Below are positions 59,817-64,000 of a stretch of DNA of 64,000 nucleotides, piece after piece. How positions within the stretch are numbered: the stretch's first letter is position 1; the number at the start of each line of letters is the position of its first letter. The DNA is from Kitasatospora mediocidica KCTC 9733 (GTDB lineage Bacteria > Actinomycetota > Actinomycetes > Streptomycetales > Streptomycetaceae), in the NCBI RefSeq assembly GCF_000744225.1, contig NZ_JQLN01000004.1, forward strand, positions 1,054,001 to 1,118,000, in the 5' to 3' direction. Made by a program: the position numbers and the translations under genes. A model generated the notes under the pieces. That model was not told the origin of the DNA and searched no databases. It saw only the letters and a list, made by a program, of their open reading frames with translations.

Positions 59817-59987
59817 ATGGTGCCAGAGCTCGCGGGTGTCTGGGTGGCGGGTCTGGCGGCCGCCCGGCGGAAGCCGCCGCCGGTGGAGGTCGCATGGGGG
59901 CTGCGGGTCGACGAGCGCGGCGCCCACACCGCCGTCCTGACCGTGCGGGAGTGGATGGAACGGATGGGTGCTGGTGCGGCCTCGTGA
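59817..59987 (+). CDS. Small hypothetical protein, uncertain
   Basis: Possible 56-aa protein (MVPELAGVWVAGLAAARR..., ending WMERMGAGAAS) in the 286-nt gap between the amidase and the TrkA fragment. GGGAG lies about 10 nt before the ATG. Not recognised; it may be a remnant or a chance frame. Apart from this nothing clear is seen in the gap. Confidence 0.3.
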   Translation: MVPELAGVWVAGLAAARRKPPPVEVAWGLRVDERGAHTAVLTVREWMERMGAGAAS

Positions 59988-60011
59988 CGCGTCTGGGCCT
60001 CGGGGCAGCCC

Positions 60012-60506
60012 TCACACGCGGTCTCCGGCGCCCAGCACCCCCGCCGCGTCCCCGGTGCCGCGGGCGGGACCGCTTCGCGCGGGACCGGGGATGCGGATCT
60101 CCCCCGAGGCGCTCACCGCCTCCGGCGCCGCGGTGTTCAGGCGGCCGAGGCCGCTGCGGGTGGCGGCCAGCACCACGCGGTCGCCGGGCGCGAGGCCGCG
60201 GCTGCGGTCGGCGTAGCCCCACTGGTAGCTGTCCGGCTGACGGGCCAGGCGCACCGCGAGCACCCGCAGGCCGCCGAGCGCCTCGATGTCGTTGCGGCTC
60301 ATCCCGACCAGCGCGCCGCCGTCCTCCGCCGTCAGCTCGGCGATCAGCAGTACGTGCCGGTAGACCGAGAGCGTGCCCAGCACCTCACGGCCCATCAGCG
60401 CAGCCGCGAAGGCCGGCGCGGCCAGGTAGGAGACCGAGCGGGAGGCGACGTTGCCCAGCGTCGCGTAGACGTGTTGGGCGAAGTCGTCGTCTGACAGCTT
60501 CTGCAT
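60012..60506 (-). pseudogene. C-terminal fragment of TrkA-like (RCK_C) protein, truncated by integration
   Basis: The open frame gives 164 aa resembling the end of a TrkA/Kef-type NAD-binding potassium-channel regulator: a helical stretch (QHVYATLGNVASRSVSYLAAPAFAAALMG), then an RCK_C-like domain (GALVGMSRNDIEALGGLRVLAVRL, LAPGDRVVLAATRSGLGRL). There is no start region, membrane part or nucleotide-binding fold. Upstream, only 15 nt separate it from the integrase stop. It reads as the 3' remnant of a chromosomal gene into which the element inserted; the 5' part should lie beyond the far end of the element. Confidence 0.65.
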
Positions 60507-60530
60507 TGGATGTTGGCGTTGCTAGTCGAC
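60495..60530. other. Probable element-chromosome junction (attL or attR)
   Basis: Similarity to the TrkA-like protein stops at about 60506 and the integrase gene ends at 60522, so the crossover should lie within these few tens of bases. The exact core cannot be fixed without the other end or an empty-site sequence. Confidence 0.5.
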
Positions 60531-62081
60531 TTCCCAGGCCGGGATCACACTGACCCGCCGCCCAGGCAGTACCTCCAGGCGCCCCACGATCTTCCGCAGC
60601 AAGGCGTTGGCTCGGCCAGGAGCCAGCGTGTCCCACTCCTCCAGCAGACCTATCGCAATGGGCTGCGCCGCGGAGCGGCTCATCGCCGCTTTCTCCTCCG
60701 GGGACGGCGTGTCCAGCACGAAAAGCCTCTCGGCCGCCGCAGACTTCTCCGCCCGGAGCCCTGCAAGGGTCGCGAGGTACTCACGCTCCAACGTGCCATC
60801 AGCGTCGTCGAGTTCAGACATGGCATACGTGCGCATGTGCTTGGCCACCGCCCGCTCGATCCGCTGCACCTCCTGCTGAGCCGCCGCACGCCTGCGCTCG
60901 AACGAGGCCGCAGGGTCGGGGATCACCCGGCCGGCGGAAAGCGTGCGAGCCTCGTCGCTCACCTCGCCCGTGATCTTCTTGAGCCACCTGAGGAGCGCCT
61001 CGTCCCCCACGTTCACCGGACAAGTCCTGAAGCCCACGCAGACCGTGGTTCCCTTGCGCGATCGTTGGTCGCAGATGAAGTAGGAATTTCCGTGGACCAC
61101 GACGCGTCGCGTAGACCCGGAGCAGAGCCCGCAGCGGGCCAGGCCGCTGAGCGGGTAGGCCGCGGCGCGGTTCTTCGGGGCTGCGGTCCGCGTGAAGTTT
61201 CGGCGCTCCTGGTACTGCTGCCAGAGTTCGGGGCTGATGATCGGGGGGTGGCCCTTGGTCGGATGCCGGTAGAGGTGGTGGTTCGGGCATCGGCTCAGGT
61301 AGGGCTCGGTCTTGCATGCGTCGTCGTGGACACGCAGGTAGCCGGCCGCGAACCCGGAGTCCATGTAGATGCACAAACTGCGGTCGTTCCAGATCTTGTT
61401 GTGTGACGTTCGGATGCCGGCGGCGTTGAGACGGGCGGCCAGAACGTTGAAGCCGTCGCCAGCAACGTAGCCCTGGAAGAGATCTGCGACGAGACCCTTC
61501 GACTCCGGGTCGGGCTCGTAGTGCTCGTCCTGGAGTGTGACCGACCCGTCGGGGGCGTAGACCCTGCGGGGGTGCCAGATGTATCCAAAGCGACGTCCGC
61601 CCGTGGCGGGCAGCCCTTGTTCTCGGCGCCAGTGGTGGGTCTCGGACCATTGCTCTCCGGCGCGCTTGCTCTCGAATGTGGCGACACTGAAGATGACGTC
61701 GCGTTGGAACCATCCGGTGGCGGTGGTGGCGTCTAGGTCTTCGGTGGCAGAGAGCAGTTGGCCGCCCGCTTGTTCGATGCGTGCGAGGTTGATCTCGATG
61801 CCGGTCCTGGTCCGGCCGAACCTGGAGTACTTCCATACCGCGATGGCCTGCGCCTCGCTGGCTTCGACGCGTTCGATGGCCCTCATGATTTTGCGCTTGA
61901 AGTTGCGGCCGGTGGCGTCGAGGTCCTGGACCCAGTCGATGATCTGGTGTCCCGTACGAGCTGCCCACTGGGCGATTGCCGCACGCTGCAGCTCGGGGGA
62001 GATCATTTCCTCGCGTGCCATGCTGACGCGGATGTATCCGATCGTCGGGATCAGGTCGTCTGCGAGTTGGACTGAGCGCAT
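60522..62081 (-). CDS. Large serine recombinase (integrase)
   Basis: Protein of 519 aa. The N-terminal resolvase domain has catalytic Ser20 (GYIRVS) and conserved Arg in SRFGR (86-90). The recombinase domain is about 160-300 (GRRFGYIWHP, ISPELWQQYQERR). A zinc-ribbon follows, with Cys317, Cys320, Cys337 and Cys348, then a coiled-coil (about 392-450) typical of phage-type large serine integrases. It catalyses site-specific integration between attP and attB. Start ATG at 62081 has AAGGGG about 6 nt upstream. It lies 17 nt after the upstream stop, in an operon with a regulator. Not assignable to a named phage integrase from sequence alone. Confidence 0.93.
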   Translation of the reverse strand: MRSVQLADDLIPTIGYIRVSMAREEMISPELQRAAIAQWAARTGHQIIDWVQDLDATGRNFKRKIMRAIERVEASEAQAIAVWKYSRFGRTRTGIEINLARIEQAGGQLLSATEDLDATTATGWFQRDVIFSVATFESKRAGEQWSETHHWRREQGLPATGGRRFGYIWHPRRVYAPDGSVTLQDEHYEPDPESKGLVADLFQGYVAGDGFNVLAARLNAAGIRTSHNKIWNDRSLCIYMDSGFAAGYLRVHDDACKTEPYLSRCPNHHLYRHPTKGHPPIISPELWQQYQERRNFTRTAAPKNRAAAYPLSGLARCGLCSGSTRRVVVHGNSYFICDQRSRKGTTVCVGFRTCPVNVGDEALLRWLKKITGEVSDEARTLSAGRVIPDPAASFERRRAAAQQEVQRIERAVAKHMRTYAMSELDDADGTLEREYLATLAGLRAEKSAAAERLFVLDTPSPEEKAAMSRSAAQPIAIGLLEEWDTLAPGRANALLRKIVGRLEVLPGRRVSVIPAWEVD

Positions 62082-62098
62082 CGATTCCCCTTGCTTCC

Positions 62099-62677
62099 CT
62101 ACGGCGTGTGCACCCCATGGCCCGCCGCGTTCGGGTTGGATCCTATGGCCGCGCGGGGCATCTGGATGACAACGGCGCCTGTGGTGGGGGCAGTCGGCGG
62201 GAGGGCGATGCCTCGCAGGCCGGCATCAAACCCTTGGAGGAATCCCTGGCGCTTGAGGCTGGACTCGCGGTCCTCGACGTCGGCGAGGAGTTCCTCGCGC
62301 TCGGCGGCGGCGAGGGCCATCACCCGTGCCGTCTGGGATGCAAGGTAGGCGGCGTTCTCCTGCTCGGCGAGTTCCATGTTGCGGCAAAGCTCCTCGGCTT
62401 CGCGGTCGACGAAAGCCTTCGCCACGACGTACCGCATGTGCTCCGCCCGGGTCGCCTTCAGTTCTTCTTGGAGTCGGTCGCGTTCGTGCGAGGTGTCGCG
62501 GACGGCGCGGTCGATGACGTTGAGGGCGTAGGAGGTGATGCCGGTGAGGATGAGGGCGAGGCCGGCGACGGCTTGTGTGGGCGTGTGCGCGGGGATGGAC
62601 GCACTGATGACGGCCACCCCCAGGGGGAGTGATATTCCGGCCAGGAGGGCTCTGTAGGTTCGGGTCGTGCGTTGCAA
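62099..62677 (-). CDS. Mobile-element membrane protein with coiled coil, unknown function
   Basis: Protein of 192 aa with two hydrophobic segments at the N-terminus (ALLAGISLPLGVAVISASI and AVAGLALILTGITSYAL). A long charged helix follows (RDTSHERDRLQEELKATRAEH through LLADVEDRESSLKRQ). TTG at 62677 is chosen as start because GGGGAGA lies 5-6 nt upstream and the previous gene stops 13 nt before. The gene lies between the XRE regulator and the integrase, all in one direction. Family not recognised. Confidence 0.7.
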   Translation of the reverse strand: MQRTTRTYRALLAGISLPLGVAVISASIPAHTPTQAVAGLALILTGITSYALNVIDRAVRDTSHERDRLQEELKATRAEHMRYVVAKAFVDREAEELCRNMELAEQENAAYLASQTARVMALAAAEREELLADVEDRESSLKRQGFLQGFDAGLRGIALPPTAPTTGAVVIQMPRAAIGSNPNAAGHGVHTP

Positions 62678-62690
62678 TGCCGTCTCCCCG

Positions 62691-63131
62691 TTACTGGGCC
62701 ACCGCGCCCCCTGTCTCACCGTCGGACTCGGCGGGGCGCAGGTGGCGGCGCGTTCGACGGGCCACGTCCCGGAAGAACTGCTCACGCTCGTCCGGGTCGT
62801 GGATGCCTAGATCATCCGCTGCCTGCTCGGGGGTGATTGGCTGAGATCGTACGTCCGATCGCTGCATCCGCGTCAGGTATTCGGCGGAAATGATTCCGCT
62901 CTCAACCATCATGACGATCGGATCGACGCCGAGCGCCTTGGCGATCGGTTCATAGTACTCGGGGCTGGGGGTTGACTTGGCGTCAAGCCAGCGCGCGACG
63001 GTACTCGGCGAGACGCCGACGGCGGTGGCGAGGGCCATGCGGCCGCCTCCGCGCTGCTTGTCGATGTCGAAGCCTTCGGTGGCTCGCATCGTCTTGGCGA
63101 GCCAGGCTGCGTACTGCTCGTTGAGTGTCAT
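62691..63131 (-). CDS. XRE-family transcriptional regulator of the element
   Basis: Protein of 146 aa with a Cro/CI-type helix-turn-helix at about residues 30-68 (GGGRMALATAVGVSPSTVARWL, PEYYEPIAKALGV) and an acidic C-terminal part. Probably the repressor that keeps the element integrated; it heads the operon that includes the integrase. It faces a divergent Cro-like gene across 254 bp containing several TTCC/GGAA inverted repeats, its likely operators. Start ATG at 63129-63131; the ribosome site GGAGAG is rather far, at about 12 nt. Confidence 0.85.
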   Translation of the reverse strand: MTLNEQYAAWLAKTMRATEGFDIDKQRGGGRMALATAVGVSPSTVARWLDAKSTPSPEYYEPIAKALGVDPIVMMVESGIISAEYLTRMQRSDVRSQPITPEQAADDLGIHDPDEREQFFRDVARRTRRHLRPAESDGETGGAVAQ

Positions 63132-63192
63132 GCGTTTGTCATCTCTCCCATGGCTGGCAGGATAGCCGACCTGCTGGCGCCTGCGGGAGTAG

Positions 63193-63206
63193 TTCCACAA
63201 ACGGAA
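63193..63206. promoter_or_regulatory. Operator-like TTCC-N6-GGAA, site 1
   Basis: TTCCACAAACGGAA, upstream of the XRE gene. A -10-like TATCCT for that gene lies nearby (63164-63159, minus strand). The same spaced motif recurs at 63290. Confidence 0.5.
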
Positions 63207-63289
63207 TCATCCAGGTCAGAGCAGAGGCTACAGGCCGCTCGCGGGGTGTACGAGTCGAACAACCGACCCATCTTGGGACATCTCGCTAA

Positions 63290-63303
63290 TTCCTCATGTG
63301 GAA
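63290..63303. promoter_or_regulatory. Operator-like TTCC-N6-GGAA, site 2
   Basis: TTCCTCATGTGGAA, ending 4 bp before the -35 of the rightward promoter. Confidence 0.5.
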
Positions 63304-63307
63304 ATAC

Positions 63308-63336
63308 TTGCGCCATGGGCACTTGAGGCCTAGCGT
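63308..63336 (+). promoter_or_regulatory. Promoter of the rightward mobile-element operon
   Basis: -35 TTGCGC (63308-63313), 17-bp spacer, -10 TAGCGT (63331-63336). Good match to the housekeeping-sigma promoter pattern of Streptomyces. It lies between operator sites 2 and 3. Confidence 0.6.
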
Positions 63337-63348
63337 TGCTCCCATCAA

Positions 63349-63372
63349 CGGAACTACTTCCGAAAACGGGAA
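63349..63372. promoter_or_regulatory. Compound operator-like inverted repeats, site 3
   Basis: CGGAACTACTTCCG (63349-63362) is a perfect 5-bp-arm palindrome. It overlaps TTCC-N7-GGAA (63358-63372). It lies just downstream of the expected transcription start, where bound repressor would block the rightward promoter. Confidence 0.5.
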
Positions 63373-63385
63373 CAAGAGGTGACGC

Positions 63386-63607
63386 ATGTCCCACCGCCTC
63401 AACATCCAGAACCTCCGCGCAGCAGCCGCTGAGGTTGGGGACCTCAGCGACTACGCCATCGCCAAGCGAACCGGCCTCGGCAAGTCGACCGTCTCCCGCC
63501 TCGCCAACGGCCTGTGCCAGCCCAACGCCGCAACGCAGAACCGCTTCCTGGACACCTACAAGCTGCCCATCAACAAGCTCATGACCGACGAGCAGGTCGC
63601 AGCATGA
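63386..63607 (+). CDS. Small Cro/XRE-like DNA-binding protein
   Basis: Protein of 73 aa that is almost only a helix-turn-helix (SDYAIAKRTGLGKSTVSRLANG, QPNAATQNRFLDTYKLP). Ribosome site AGAGG lies 6 nt before the ATG. First gene of the rightward mobile-element operon, divergent from the XRE repressor, as in a phage cI/cro switch. It could act as anti-repressor, excision control factor or replication regulator. The next start overlaps its stop (ATGA). Confidence 0.82.
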   Translation: MSHRLNIQNLRAAAAEVGDLSDYAIAKRTGLGKSTVSRLANGLCQPNAATQNRFLDTYKLPINKLMTDEQVAA

Positions 63608-63822
63608 CCACCCGCAAGGAAGCCATCAGTGCAGCCGCTCTGATCCTCGTGCAGGCCCGCGCCGAACGCGACGCTCTCAGTCCCCGCAAGGCCGCCGAGG
63701 CCGCCTGGTACCCGGGCCACCGGCTCGGGTCCGTCGAGGCGATCGAGGCCCTGATCATCAGTCAGCGCAAGCAGGTGCTCGCCACCCAGCAGGCCCACAC
63801 CATCCGTCCGCTCGCCGCGTGA
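63604..63822 (+). CDS. Small mobile-element protein, unknown function
   Basis: Protein of 72 aa, mostly helical and charged (RKEAISAAALILVQARAERD, VEAIEALIISQRKQVL). It overlaps the previous gene by 4 nt and the next by 4 nt, so it is a real member of a tightly coupled operon. No family recognised. Confidence 0.7.
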   Translation: MTTRKEAISAAALILVQARAERDALSPRKAAEAAWYPGHRLGSVEAIEALIISQRKQVLATQQAHTIRPLAA

Positions 63823-64000
63823 GCAACGAGGACGACGTCAACTACCTGTACGTCATCCGGTTCGCCAACGGCATCGTCAAAGTCGGCCGGACCAACGACA
63901 TCCGTCGACGGTACAAGGACCACAAGCGGTGGGCCAGACAGTCCGGCACCACCATCGATGAGATCGACTTCAGCTTCCGCTACGGCACCGCCGGCCCCGA
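63819..64000 (+). CDS. GIY-YIG-like nuclease domain protein (3' end outside window)
   Basis: The first 60 codons are in view, from the GTG at 63819 overlapping the upstream stop (GTGA). The start reads YLYVIRFANGIVKVGRTNDI then RRRYKDH, the pattern of a GIY-YIG or T5orf172-type domain: an initial Y-x-Y strand, VGRT and a following Arg-rich helix. Such domains occur in homing and phage endonucleases. The rest is off the edge, so activity cannot be judged. Confidence 0.6.
   Translation, partial: MSNEDDVNYLYVIRFANGIVKVGRTNDIRRRYKDHKRWARQSGTTIDEIDFSFRYGTAGP

Overview
The window is high-GC actinomycete DNA, most likely Streptomyces or a close relative such as Kitasatospora. The reasons are the strong third-position GC, GTG and TTG starts with GGAG/AGGA ribosome sites, very large modular polyketide synthase (PKS) genes, and a Streptomyces-type integrative element at the right end. 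All calls come from reading the sequence; no database search was run.

Region 1 (1-51458, minus strand) is one type I modular PKS operon transcribed leftward. The first protein (27285-51458, 8057 aa) has a free N-terminal loading ACP followed by modules 1-5. The second (17023-27237, 3404 aa) carries modules 6-7. The third starts at 16998 and leaves the window at base 1 inside module 11. All eleven acyltransferases have the HAFH malonyl-type motif. Every complete module (1-10) has a ketoreductase; modules 3, 6 and 8 also have a dehydratase. There is no enoylreductase, KSQ domain or terminal thioesterase in view. The predicted chain is therefore an unbranched polyol with isolated double bonds, and it continues off the left edge.

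Region 2 (51459-56431) interrupts the pathway genes with what looks like housekeeping or regulatory DNA. On the minus strand are a small integral membrane protein and two PH-domain membrane proteins of the YdbS/YdbT type. Divergent from them on the plus strand is a NarL-family two-component system (histidine kinase and LuxR-type response regulator).

Region 3 (56513-59725) returns to the pathway. A type II thioesterase (minus) is divergent from an acyl-CoA/ACP ligase and a nitrilase-family amidohydrolase (plus, overlapping by 4 nt). A discrete ligase, an amidase and a loading ACP without an AT match starter-unit supply for amino- or guanidino-alkyl polyketides, where an arginine-derived 4-guanidinobutyramide is hydrolysed and activated. 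The arginine monooxygenase expected in that route is not in the window. Related G-tract promoter boxes precede the PKS operon and the ligase, and a palindrome of the same half-site precedes the thioesterase.

Region 4 (60012-64000) is a mobile element in a chromosomal gene. The C-terminal part of a TrkA-like (RCK_C) gene at 60012-60506 is cut off next to a large serine integrase (60522-62081). The integrase is the last gene of a leftward operon: XRE regulator, one-pass membrane protein, integrase. Divergent from it are a Cro-like regulator, a small unknown protein and a GIY-YIG-like protein cut by the right edge. TTCC-N6-GGAA sites in the divergent control region look like repressor operators. 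The TrkA fragment probably marks the right border of the polyketide cluster.
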